NCBI GenBank assembly: GCA_028278345.1 | Contig: JANQEL010000063.1 | Span: 1 to 62,313, forward strand | From: Myxococcota bacterium | GTDB lineage: Bacteria > Myxococcota_A > UBA9160 > UBA4427 | Direction of reading: 5' to 3' | DNA: 62,313 bases | Shown: one piece after another, positions 34,481 through 43,164 of the stretch | Numbering within the stretch: position 1 is the stretch's first letter | Layout of the letters: the number at the start of each line of letters is the position of its first letter | The notes under the pieces: model-generated | Databases searched by the model: none | Told to the model about the DNA's origin: nothing | The model's input: the letters and a program-made list of their open reading frames with translations, nothing else | Position numbers and translations under genes: made by a program

Positions 34481-36163
34481 ATGCCGCGAACGCTGAAGTT
34501 CCCTTCGTCGTTTCGCGAATCGCTCTCGCGCCGAGCACACTGGTGGATCTTTGGCGCTGCTGTCGCGGTTCGCGCGATCGTGGCTGCGCGCACCTCGGTG
34601 ATCTTCGAGGATGGCCCCTACTTCCTCGATGTCGCACGGGCGTTTTCCGAAGGGCGTTTCGCGGATGCGCTCGCGCATCCCTATCACCCCTTGTACTCCG
34701 CTCTGGTCGCGGCGGTGCAGCCGATCTTCGGTGACTTCGAACTCGCGGCGATGGCGGTTTCGTGCGTCGGCGGTGCGATCGCGGTGGCCGCATGCTTCTT
34801 GCTGTTGCGCGAGGCCTTCGGCGAAAGGCCCGCTTGGATCGGCGCGATCCTGCTCGCGGTTTCGCCCTACCCGGTTCGCTTTACGGCCGATGTCGCGAGT
34901 GAAGGGGTCTATCTCGCGTGCTTCACTGCGAGCCTCACCCTGTTCTGGCTGGGTGTGCAACGCGACCGCCGCGTGTCGTTGTTCGCGGCCGGGTTGCTCT
35001 CGGGGCTGGCCTACCTCGCCCGACCCGAAGGCGCAGGCCTGATCGGGATTGGCCTGGTGTGGTTCGTCTACACGCTCGTGCGTGGCGAGAGAACGCCGGG
35101 CGAAGCCGGCCGCGACGCAGCGGCATTGCTTGCGGGTGGGCTCGTCTTCGTGCTTCCCTACGTGGCGGTGGTGAGTCAGCGTGCCGGCTCGGTCGCGCTT
35201 TCGGGAAAGAAGAGCCTCGCGCGAACCCTCGGCCTCTCCGAGGGACCGATCGCGGAGCCGTGGCTGCTGGCGATCGCCCTCGTTGCCCTCGTGCTCTCGA
35301 TCGCAGGGGTGGCGTGGCTTCGCACTGCACCGGGGAGGCCGGTCGCGCGCACTGCCATCCGCGCTCTTCCCACAGTCGTGCTCTTAGCGTTCGTGGTGCT
35401 CACCGCGATCGATCGGGTGGCCGCGGCCGAGTTTGCCGCCGTCGTCGGTTCGACCCTGCGACCCGAGATCCTGCTGTTCGTCCTCGCGGGAATCTGGGGT
35501 GTCAGCCGCGAGGGTTTCAAGGATCGCGACACATTCTTCTTCCTCGTCTTCACCGCGTACGCGGTGCTGCTCGTCGGGCTGCTCGAGAGCTACGGCTACC
35601 TGAGTCGAAGACACTTTGTTCCCCTCATGCCGCTGCTCGTGGGTTACGCGGGCGTCGGGGTCACGGTGTTGGCCGACGCAATCGCGGCGCAGCGCCTTCT
35701 GCGTCTTGCGATGTCGCCACCGCGGGTCGCTTTCGCGCTCTGCACCGGACTCATCCTCATCGCAGCACCCAAGACCCTGCACGACCACCGCCGCGAAGCC
35801 CTCGCCGAACGACTCGCGGCCGAGTGGATCGCCGAACAGGAGCTGCGCTCGGGCTGGGTGGCGTCGGACAAGCGCCGAATCGCCTACTACGCGGGACGAA
35901 AGTGGCAGCCGATCCGAGTCGGTCGCGAGGTCCGTCCGCTCGAAGAACTCGCAGGGGATCGGGTGCGGTACATCGTGACCCACGACCCGGCTTCGATCGA
36001 GGCGGCCTCATCCGACACGCTGCCCCGCTATACGACGCGCGAGATCCATCGCATCCATGCGGGGGGGCGAACCGCCGTGGTGTACGCACTCGAACGAGAC
36101 GCCGAAGCCCACGTTTCTGCGGGGCCGGCGATCCGCGAATCGTACGATTCGCGATCGCCCTGA
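34481..36163 (+). CDS. Membrane glycosyltransferase, PMT/ArnT-like (GT39/GT83 clan)
   Basis: The 560-residue protein has about ten hydrophobic segments. The first loop has the acidic motif VIFEDGPYFLDVARAF, like the DxD/ED loop of dolichyl-phosphate-sugar-dependent transferases, and then YHPLYSALVAAVQ. The mid region LLSGLAYLARPEGAGLIGIG is the usual PE/RPEG motif. A soluble C-terminal domain of about 120 residues ends the protein. It probably moves a sugar from a polyprenyl-phosphate donor on the periplasmic face of the inner membrane. It is 67 bases after glmS. Confidence 0.75.
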   Translation: MPRTLKFPSSFRESLSRRAHWWIFGAAVAVRAIVAARTSVIFEDGPYFLDVARAFSEGRFADALAHPYHPLYSALVAAVQPIFGDFELAAMAVSCVGGAIAVAACFLLLREAFGERPAWIGAILLAVSPYPVRFTADVASEGVYLACFTASLTLFWLGVQRDRRVSLFAAGLLSGLAYLARPEGAGLIGIGLVWFVYTLVRGERTPGEAGRDAAALLAGGLVFVLPYVAVVSQRAGSVALSGKKSLARTLGLSEGPIAEPWLLAIALVALVLSIAGVAWLRTAPGRPVARTAIRALPTVVLLAFVVLTAIDRVAAAEFAAVVGSTLRPEILLFVLAGIWGVSREGFKDRDTFFFLVFTAYAVLLVGLLESYGYLSRRHFVPLMPLLVGYAGVGVTVLADAIAAQRLLRLAMSPPRVAFALCTGLILIAAPKTLHDHRREALAERLAAEWIAEQELRSGWVASDKRRIAYYAGRKWQPIRVGREVRPLEELAGDRVRYIVTHDPASIEAASSDTLPRYTTREIHRIHAGGRTAVVYALERDAEAHVSAGPAIRESYDSRSP

Positions 36164-36188
36164 GGTCTGGGATCGCTACGATCTCGTC

Positions 36189-37490
36189 GTGGCCACCCCA
36201 CGCGAAATCCGCTGGTTGCAGCGTGAACTCCCGGGTTGGGTCGAGCGGAATCTGATCAGCGGTGATCAGGCCGACGGCATTCGCGCGCTCTACGCAGAGC
36301 GCGACTCGAGTCGCGTGATCTTCGTGCTCTTCGGCGTGCTCGGTGCGGCCATGATCGGCGGCGGGATCGCCCTGCTCATCGCGCACAACTGGGACGGTCT
36401 CTCGCGCTTCGACCGGGCACTCCTGTGTGTCGCGATGCTCGTGGCGGCACAGGCTGCGGTGGCGTACGCGGCCATCAAGCAGATGGAGTCGGTGGCCTGG
36501 CGCGAAGGAACCGTCGTGGTCCTCGCGCTGACGATCGCCGCATCGATCGCACTGATCGGACAGACCTATCACCTGCCCGGGGATGGACGCGCATTCCTCG
36601 GTACGTGCATGTTGTTGACGTTGCCCGTCATCTATCTCCTCGATTCGCGCGTGGGCGCCGGGTTCTATCTGGTCGCGGTTCTCTCCTGGCCAGGTGTCGA
36701 GAGACTGGAGGCCGGCGATCGCCTGTTGTTCATGATCTACCCGGCGTTGATCGCGCCCTACCTCATTTCCCTGCGACGAATCCGAGAGCACTCGGCGTTG
36801 TTGGCGTCGCTGGGGGGATTGTCGGTCATCACCCTCGGTGTCGTCGTGATGACGATCGTGTCCGATCTCATCCCGGAGGTTTCGGGATTCGTATGGGCGG
36901 CCTTTGCAGCTTCCCTTTACGCGGCGGGTTCCGATGAGCGCAGTCAGGCCGAGATCCCGGGTTACGCGGGCGCCGCGCGCATCGTCGGTTCCCTCGGCAT
37001 GGCGTGGGGAATCGCGGGTCTATGCTTCGTCGAGGCGTGGAGCTTCTTCGATGGACCGAACTCGAGCCGGTTCGGTCTTGCCGACCAGGTCGCCTATGCG
37101 CTGGTGGCGCTCGTGGTGAGCGCGGTGTGGGTCTGGCGATCCATGCGGCTGGAGGGGCCGTGGCATCGTCGCATGGCCACGATGCTGCCCGTGGTCGTCG
37201 GCCTCGGCATAGCACTACGCGCCGCCTTCTCCGACCCCACTGCGAGTGTGCTCGTGATGTCCGTCTATGGACTCGTGCTCGGCATCGGTGGTCTCATGTC
37301 GGGGGTGAAGCACGGGGCGATTCGAACCGCGAACGCCGGACTCGCGCTCATCGTCGCCGTCCTGGCCGTTCGCTTTGCAGACGCAGAGTGGAGCTTCGTC
37401 GTGCGGGGGCTCGGGTTCATCGCCCTGGGCATCGCCTTCCTCGCCCTCAATGCCCGCTTGTTGCGCGCACGACGCGGAGCCGAATCATGA
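36189..37490 (+). CDS. DUF2157 family membrane protein
   Basis: The 433-residue protein has a short N-terminal cytoplasmic helix, EIRWLQRELPGWVERNLIS, matching the DUF2157 domain. About twelve hydrophobic helices follow, including MIGGGIALLIAHNWDGLSRF, a conserved DUF2157 loop, and IGQTYHLPGD. The start is taken as the GTG at 36189. It overlaps the next gene by 4 bases (ATGA), as DUF2157 and GDYXXLXY genes often do. The biochemical function of this pair is not established. Confidence 0.85.
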   Translation: MATPREIRWLQRELPGWVERNLISGDQADGIRALYAERDSSRVIFVLFGVLGAAMIGGGIALLIAHNWDGLSRFDRALLCVAMLVAAQAAVAYAAIKQMESVAWREGTVVVLALTIAASIALIGQTYHLPGDGRAFLGTCMLLTLPVIYLLDSRVGAGFYLVAVLSWPGVERLEAGDRLLFMIYPALIAPYLISLRRIREHSALLASLGGLSVITLGVVVMTIVSDLIPEVSGFVWAAFAASLYAAGSDERSQAEIPGYAGAARIVGSLGMAWGIAGLCFVEAWSFFDGPNSSRFGLADQVAYALVALVVSAVWVWRSMRLEGPWHRRMATMLPVVVGLGIALRAAFSDPTASVLVMSVYGLVLGIGGLMSGVKHGAIRTANAGLALIVAVLAVRFADAEWSFVVRGLGFIALGIAFLALNARLLRARRGAES

Positions 37491-38044
37491 AACCGCGCAT
37501 GCGTGCGGCGCTGGTCGCGGTCTTCGTCATCCAACTCATCGTTCCCGTCATGATGATCCGCTCGGCCGAGCGGACGATCACGGATGGACGTCCCTTCCGT
37601 TTCCAGACCATTCCGGTGGATCCCGTCGATCTGTTCCACGGGCGCTACGTTGCCCTGCAGTTCGCCGAGACGCGAGGACCCGGTGTCGAGGGCGAGACCC
37701 TCGAATGGGGAACCCGCGCCTATGCGGTGATCGAAGAAGACGCCGACGGGTTCGCGACGATCGCGCGTGTGCAGGAGGGGCAGCCCGATACGGCGGACTA
37801 CCTGACCGTGCGCGTGCGGGGAAGCGAGGACGGCGAAGTGCGATTCGATTTCCCCGCCCGGCGCTTCTACATGGAAGAGAGCATCGCTCCGGCCGCCGAA
37901 GCGGTGTATCGCGAACGCTCACCCGGTCGCACCTGGGCGCGCATCCGCGTACGCAACGGTCACGCCGTGATCGAAGACGTGCTGATCGACTCGGTCCCCC
38001 TGAAGGAGGCGGCCGAGCGCTATCGGGACGAAAGAGCGCCCTGA
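37487..38044 (+). CDS. GDYXXLXY domain protein
   Basis: The 185-residue protein has one N-terminal membrane anchor (AALVAVFVIQLIVPVMMI) and the conserved segment VDPVDLFHGRYVALQF. The usual GDYVxLxY core reads GRYVALQF here, with Asp changed to Arg. Its ATG overlaps the stop of the DUF2157 gene, which supports a two-gene unit. The C-terminus YRDERAP overlaps the convergent selenoprotein gene by 25 bases. Function unknown. Confidence 0.85.
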   Translation: MKPRMRAALVAVFVIQLIVPVMMIRSAERTITDGRPFRFQTIPVDPVDLFHGRYVALQFAETRGPGVEGETLEWGTRAYAVIEEDADGFATIARVQEGQPDTADYLTVRVRGSEDGEVRFDFPARRFYMEESIAPAAEAVYRERSPGRTWARIRVRNGHAVIEDVLIDSVPLKEAAERYRDERAP

Positions 38045-39123
38045 ATCTTCGCGAGGTATTCCGCGATCACCTCACCCAGGTGATCCGGGTTGAAGCCGAA
38101 GGGCCCGATGCCCGGGTTGTACTTCACCACGCCGTCTTCGCCGATGAAGTAGATGCGTGTTGGCTTGGCGGCGTAGCGCGCGCTCACCGCGTCATCCATC
38201 GCGTCGACGTAGAGCGGAACCACGCCGTCGAAGAGGTTGGCCTGGCAACTGGCCGCCACCTTGCGGCGTTGTTCGAGGGTGACGGGTTCGGCGACGTCGA
38301 GGCGGGCGGGGTTGCCCGACCACTCGTGGAAGACGGTCTGGGTCCTGGAGCGACCGAGCCACCACTTGTCGGTCGGGTGCGCTTCCTTCACATAAACGAC
38401 GATGAACTCGACCTGCTCGCGATACTGCTGATACAACTCTGTGAGACGCACGGTCCCCTGAGAGAAGGGCGGTCAGGTGTAGCTGCCGAAGATCAGCGCG
38501 ACGGGGCGCTTGCCGTAGAACTGGGAGAGGCGAACGCGTTCGACGCCAGCGGGGTCCTGCAATGCGAAGTCGGGCGCGCGCTCCCCCACCTTGGGTGCTT
38601 CGAGGTCGTTCGCGAGCTGCCATTCGAGTTCTTGTGCTCGCCAGCCGTTCGCGGTGACGATCACGTCGACGCCGAGGGCGAGCGCATCTTCGCCCTCCCA
38701 GACGGTGAACAGGAGCAGGACCCCGCTACACGCGATGGCGAGGCGACGGGTGATCCTTCCCGTGCGCTTCTCATCTTCTGCGAGGCCGCGCTCGAGGAAG
38801 ACCAGGAGTCCCAGGGTCGCCACCAGTGCCAGGAGCGAGAGCACGAAGGGTGCGCCGAAGGCCAGGGGCGCGAAGAGGAAGATGCCGAGCCCGAGGCGCA
38901 GGCCCCCGACCTTCTGCGTGGCTTCGGGCACGATGCGAATCGCGCCGAGTCGGCGCAGCAGGGTCGAGTCTTCGTCCGGTGCAAAGAGGTTGAGCAGCCC
39001 GGTTCCGATCAGGAAGGTCGCGACGCCGAGCTGTATCGCGATCGTGACGACGTGAATCACGACGGCGGTCATCGTCCATACGATCGTGCTGGGGTCGACG
39101 ACGGTTTCGTATCCGGTGTCCAT
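38020..39123 (-). CDS. Iodothyronine-deiodinase-like selenoprotein with N-terminal membrane domain (in-frame TGA = Sec217)
   Basis: One 367-residue frame is interrupted only by a TGA at 38475-38473. Across it the peptide is LIFGSYT-Sec-PPF, followed by FIVVYVKEAHPTDKWW. Both blocks are the hallmark of deiodinases (FGSCT-Sec-PPF; EAHxxDGW). KPTRIYFIGEDGVVKYN and GIGPFGFNPDHL continue the homology. The thioredoxin-fold domain begins near residue 178 (GERAPDFALQDPAGV). Residues 1-150 form about four membrane helices (ATFLIGTGLLNLF, LGLGIFLFAPLAFGAPF, LLALVATLGLLVFL), unlike the single anchor of animal enzymes. The start is the ATG at 39123 with GGAGGG six bases upstream. It lies 19 bases after the PHP-domain gene. 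The substrate is unknown. It could be a thiol/selenol peroxidase or dehalogenase rather than a true deiodinase. Confidence 0.9.
38437..38464 (-). promoter_or_regulatory. SECIS-like hairpin after the Sec codon
   Basis: Counting from the base after TGA, CTCT (+9 to +12) pairs with AGAG (+33 to +36) and GGGAC (+16 to +20) pairs with GTCTC (+26 to +30, one G-U). They enclose the loop CGTGC, with an internal loop CAG/AC. Loop distance and a G in the first two loop bases agree with my recollection of the bacterial SECIS consensus. It is in the coding region, as bacterial elements are. Confidence 0.6.
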
Positions 39124-39142
39124 GTTCCCTCCTTCCCGTTGC

Positions 39143-41803
39143 TCAGCGTCGATCGACGATGGGGAGCCCCGGCGCTCGCCAGACCCCGTCGGAGTCGGCG
39201 TCGACGCGAATCGGATTGCAGAAAGCGTAAGGGCGGTGTCCGCCCAGGATCTCCGCATAGTCGCCCGACGCCTCTCCCACCACCTCGACGAACACGAGCC
39301 CATCGGAATCGAAGTCGAGTGCTTCGCTGATCGCCCGATCCTCGGGGATCGCAACTTCCTTCATGAGTTCGGTGTTGCGCCAGACGCGCAGGCGGTCCAC
39401 ATCGACCCACGAGGCCGAGCGGATCGTGGCTTCGAGGGTGGGGCTCGCACCCGAAGCCATCTCACCGGGCCCCGCACCGCCGACCTCGATCGAGAGCCAC
39501 GGCCCGGTGGTTCCGCACGCGCGCCCTTCGCTGAGCGATGTGACGAACTCGTCCTCGTCGAACGCCTCGACGCGATCGTCTGCCACCTGCACGTAGTTGC
39601 GCGGCACACCCACGACGGCCTCGAGGGTGTGGGAGTCGCTGTTCGCGGTGCCGGTCAGCCGTTCTCCCTGCACGAGGAAGCTGAGCCAGTCGCGCACCAT
39701 CAGCTCCCCCGATTCCGGGTATGGGCCGTTCAGGATCTCCATCGCGTCGAAGTCGAGATCGCGAAGACCGCTCTGCGGATCGGGGTCGATCAATATGCGG
39801 TTGGGTTCTTCGGTGAGGGGGACACTTGGATCGTAGGGCGTGTTGATCGCTCCCATGTGCGAAAGGAAGGTGCGCCAGTGCACGGCGATGCGATGGGAGC
39901 GGGCGTGGTTGAGTTGAACCAACCGCTCGCCCGGGAGCGAGCGGAGGTCGCCGATGATGTCGCGCCAGCGCCGGTTCTCGTTCGCCACCGTTCCGCGGCG
40001 ATAGGCGTATGGGTCGCGGGGCATGGGGATCACGTTCGCGTGGCCGGTCGAGTTGGGGAACTCGGCCGTGCGTACTTCGCCTGTGACCTCGAGCCCGACC
40101 ACCGTCGCGAGACGATCGCCGAGCCCCATGCGCGCCACGTCGGGCCCGTAGTCGTGGACGTTCTCGTGATCGGAGGAGACGAGGACCTCTGCGCCCTCGG
40201 CCACGTAGCTCGCCACCCGGTGATCGTTCAGCGTGGGCGTGTCGAAACTCGCCGCGCCGTGGACGTGCAGATCGGCGGAGATCCAGCCCGGCGTTTCGAT
40301 CACACGCAGTGGAGAGGCGATCGAGAGTACGACTTCCCTTCCCGCCCGGACTTCGAAATTCGCGTGGCTGAGTCCGAACTCGGGTCCACGCGTCGCGATC
40401 ACGCGATAGCGCCCGGGCGGGATCGCAACCGACACCGGATCCCAGTCCGTGCCGGTGAGATGGAGATCCCGCAACGGGCGAAACGAACGGAACTGCCCAT
40501 CGTTCGCCCCGAGGCGATAGCCGCGCAGATCATCGGACCAGTTCGGATCCGGCGTACCGTCCTCGCCGATGAAGACGAGACGCATGGGCCCGTTGCGCGG
40601 CAGCCGCACGCGCGCGATCGCGCCGACTTCGAGGGTCCCAACGTCGAGATCCCCGACGTCGACGTGCAGCTTGCGCTCGACTTCGCGCCCCGCAGTTCCG
40701 CGAACCCGAAGCTTCCACTCACCCGTCGGCACGCGAACGCTGAAGCGTCCGTCGGCATCGGCGCGTCGTTCGGTGAAGGGTGTGCCGTCCTTGCGGTCGA
40801 TGTGTACGGAACAGCCGGGGTCGTCGCAGCGTCCGCTGACCCGCGGCGCCCGCGGCAGGAGAAGGTCGGTTACCGAAGCGGCGTCGGCGCGCTCTCCGAC
40901 CCAAAGCTCTTGAGCGATCGTGAGCGTCGACCCCTCGTCGAGGTCGACGCGACGAGCCTGCAGTAGCTGCAGCCAACCCAGCCGCGACTGACCGAACCAG
41001 AAGGGCTCGCTGAACACCGCGAGCACCGTCGCGATGCCTTCGGGCAGGAAGTACGCCGGCAGCTTCCTGGATTTCGCGTTGGGCGCAGAGACCGATGCCG
41101 ACACCAGGCGCTGACCGTAGGCGACGCCCGGCTGCTGGCGCGGCGGTCCGGTGGCGATCACCAACTCGCTCGATACGGCCGCCTTGCGCAGGGCCCCCGC
41201 GCCCTGCCCCGTCCAACTCGGATGCACGTAGCCCCGGGCCGGACGTTCCGGGTCGAGGCTCGTCGCGAAGGGTTCGAGGCTGCGCACGTTCGCGACCCCA
41301 CCCGCGATCCCCATGAACTTCGGTCCGGGGGCTGTGCGCGTGACCTCGGTGCGAATCTCGAGGCGCCGCGGAACGCGTTGGTCGACCGAGTATCGGGTGA
41401 CGACTCGCAGATCTTCGCGTCCGCCTTCGGCGATCAACGCGGCACGCGTCTCGTCGACTTCCGCGCGCACGCGTTCCACGACGACCGGGGTCTGCATGCT
41501 GTGATTCAGCAGTTCCTGGTAGAGGATGAACTGGTCGTCTTCGCGCCCGCACAGCCCGAGGTCGGCGAGTGCACCGCCGCTTACGGCGATGTCACTCTCG
41601 TGGCTCGGATCCGTGAGGATTGCGCACACCACGCCGTTGCCGAGAAACCAGTCGTCGACACCGCCAACGGCGTCGGTACCGGCGCGAACGAGCTCGGCGG
41701 CGTTCTCACGGGTGATGCGTCGGGCGTCGAGCCCATCTGCCGCGGCGCCGACCGCAAGAATCATGGCCATCCCTGCAAGCGCGAGGGATCGAATCGTCCT
41801 CAT
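39143..41803 (-). CDS. Exported CehA/McbA-type PHP-domain metallohydrolase
   Basis: The 886-residue protein has a signal peptide (SLALAGMAMILAVGAAADG). The first 480 residues are beta-rich, with a carboxypeptidase-regulatory-like region (DADGRFSVRVPTGEWKLRV). The PHP metal site then appears: DLHVHGAASFDTP with HxH, SSDHENVHDYG, VQLNHARS and TANSDSHTLE. CehA/McbA proteins hydrolyse esters or carbamates in characterised cases, but most are untested. It precedes the selenoprotein gene by 19 bases and probably shares its message, suggesting linked roles in the periplasm or at the membrane. The ATG at 41803 gives a normal signal peptide. Confidence 0.82.
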   Translation of the reverse strand: MRTIRSLALAGMAMILAVGAAADGLDARRITRENAAELVRAGTDAVGGVDDWFLGNGVVCAILTDPSHESDIAVSGGALADLGLCGREDDQFILYQELLNHSMQTPVVVERVRAEVDETRAALIAEGGREDLRVVTRYSVDQRVPRRLEIRTEVTRTAPGPKFMGIAGGVANVRSLEPFATSLDPERPARGYVHPSWTGQGAGALRKAAVSSELVIATGPPRQQPGVAYGQRLVSASVSAPNAKSRKLPAYFLPEGIATVLAVFSEPFWFGQSRLGWLQLLQARRVDLDEGSTLTIAQELWVGERADAASVTDLLLPRAPRVSGRCDDPGCSVHIDRKDGTPFTERRADADGRFSVRVPTGEWKLRVRGTAGREVERKLHVDVGDLDVGTLEVGAIARVRLPRNGPMRLVFIGEDGTPDPNWSDDLRGYRLGANDGQFRSFRPLRDLHLTGTDWDPVSVAIPPGRYRVIATRGPEFGLSHANFEVRAGREVVLSIASPLRVIETPGWISADLHVHGAASFDTPTLNDHRVASYVAEGAEVLVSSDHENVHDYGPDVARMGLGDRLATVVGLEVTGEVRTAEFPNSTGHANVIPMPRDPYAYRRGTVANENRRWRDIIGDLRSLPGERLVQLNHARSHRIAVHWRTFLSHMGAINTPYDPSVPLTEEPNRILIDPDPQSGLRDLDFDAMEILNGPYPESGELMVRDWLSFLVQGERLTGTANSDSHTLEAVVGVPRNYVQVADDRVEAFDEDEFVTSLSEGRACGTTGPWLSIEVGGAGPGEMASGASPTLEATIRSASWVDVDRLRVWRNTELMKEVAIPEDRAISEALDFDSDGLVFVEVVGEASGDYAEILGGHRPYAFCNPIRVDADSDGVWRAPGLPIVDRR

Positions 41804-41902
41804 GGATCACATGCCTCTTCATCGCGGGCGCGCTCCCCGTCAGCCGCGGGGTCAACCGGATGGCGCATTGTAGACGAGACGGCGTGTCCTTCGGAGGCCG
41901 AT

Positions 41903-43162
41903 CTACGTGTGCGAATGCTTGATACGCACGGGCAGTGGCATCGCTTCGTCGTGCTCGGGGTGATGCGAAGCGATGCGCTCGGTAAAGCGGCCGTAGCGGC
42001 GGGCGAGCGGGTAGGCCGTCGCGCCGTGAAGCAGGGTGCTGCAGAACACGGTCAGCGTGACGGTGGCCATCAATGCGGGTGACGTACCCTCTCCCAATAC
42101 CAGCAGGCCGAAGAGGATCGAAGCCAGGCCGCGAGGTCCGAACCAGCCCAGAAAGGCCACGCTCTGCGAGCGCAGCCCCGTTCCCACGAGGGAGAGAGCG
42201 ACGGGGCCCATCCGGACGACGGTCAGGGACAGCGCGACGTAGAGCAGGATCTCGGGCGTCGCGTGGTGAAGCGCTTCGGGAACCATCGTGGCGCCGAAGG
42301 CCATGAAGACGAGAAGCGTCAGCAGTTGCCCTTCCGCTTCGCCGAACTCGAACAGGCTCTCGCAGACCGGCCGCGAGGCAGTGCCCAGGGTGAGGCCCGC
42401 CACGAACGAGGCGATGAATCCATTGCCGCCGATCGATTCCGCGGAAGCGAAGGCCAACAGCGCGAGCGCCAGCCCCGAGATGCGCTCGAACGGTCCGTTG
42501 ATCCAACCCTTCCCGATTCCCCACGCGATCACCTGCCCCCCGAAGCCGCCGACCGCCAGGCCCGCAAGCGGGCCCAGGGTGACGGCCAGCAATGCGACAC
42601 GCAGCCAGCCATCGGTGCCCAGGGTGGCTTCGTGCACGCCGGCCATCGAGGCGAGGACCAGGACCAATGGGAGCGCGAGCCCGTCGTTCAGCCCCGACTC
42701 GACGTTCAGGCTCTGCCGAATTCGCAGGGGAATGGCGGGGTTGGTCACGACCGCCTGTCCGAGGGCCGCGTCGGTCGGCGCGAGGATCGCGGCGAGCAGC
42801 AACGCATCGGGCCAGTCGAAGCCGGGAAGCAGCGCGATGGCGGCCGCCGCCCCGAGCCCGACCGTCGCCGGCAAGCCGATCGTGAGCATGCGCAAGGGCA
42901 GACTCGCTTCGCGACGCAGGCAAGCCAGATCGATTCGCGTTGCATCGGTGAACAACACCAGCACGAGCGTGAACTCGGCGAGGACGTGGATCGCAATGTG
43001 GTCGACATCGACGTCGATCCACGCGAGTCCTTCGCCGCCGAGGATCAATCCTGCGGCGACGAAGAACATCGGCGGTGTCACGGGGCTGCGCTCGGCTCTT
43101 CGCGAGACGGCCGCGAAGAGGAGAACGACCAGAGAGACGCCCGTGAGGGAGAGGGGATCCAC
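41903..43162 (-). CDS. Cation/proton antiporter (CPA1 family)
   Basis: The 419-residue protein has about twelve transmembrane helices. LAEFTLVLVLFTDATRIDL and LLAAILAPTDAALGQAVV (TM5-like, with the AxxPTD motif) are typical of Na+/H+ exchangers. LNVESGLNDGLALPLVLV carries the ESxxND acid pair for ion binding, and FLGWFGPRGLASILFGLLV is the conserved late helix. The start is the GTG at 43162, which lies 2 bases after the TAG of the upstream FMN-reductase gene, so the genes are coupled. It should export Na+ or K+ in exchange for protons at the inner membrane. Confidence 0.9.
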   Translation of the reverse strand: MDPLSLTGVSLVVLLFAAVSRRAERSPVTPPMFFVAAGLILGGEGLAWIDVDVDHIAIHVLAEFTLVLVLFTDATRIDLACLRREASLPLRMLTIGLPATVGLGAAAAIALLPGFDWPDALLLAAILAPTDAALGQAVVTNPAIPLRIRQSLNVESGLNDGLALPLVLVLASMAGVHEATLGTDGWLRVALLAVTLGPLAGLAVGGFGGQVIAWGIGKGWINGPFERISGLALALLAFASAESIGGNGFIASFVAGLTLGTASRPVCESLFEFGEAEGQLLTLLVFMAFGATMVPEALHHATPEILLYVALSLTVVRMGPVALSLVGTGLRSQSVAFLGWFGPRGLASILFGLLVLGEGTSPALMATVTLTVFCSTLLHGATAYPLARRYGRFTERIASHHPEHDEAMPLPVRIKHSHT

Positions 43163-43164
43163 CG

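Noticed and set aside
38020..38475. A separate small gene starting at the GTG at 38451
   Set aside because: It lies in the same frame as the upstream gene, and its missing N-terminus is exactly the deiodinase sequence on the other side of the TGA. One selenoprotein explains both.
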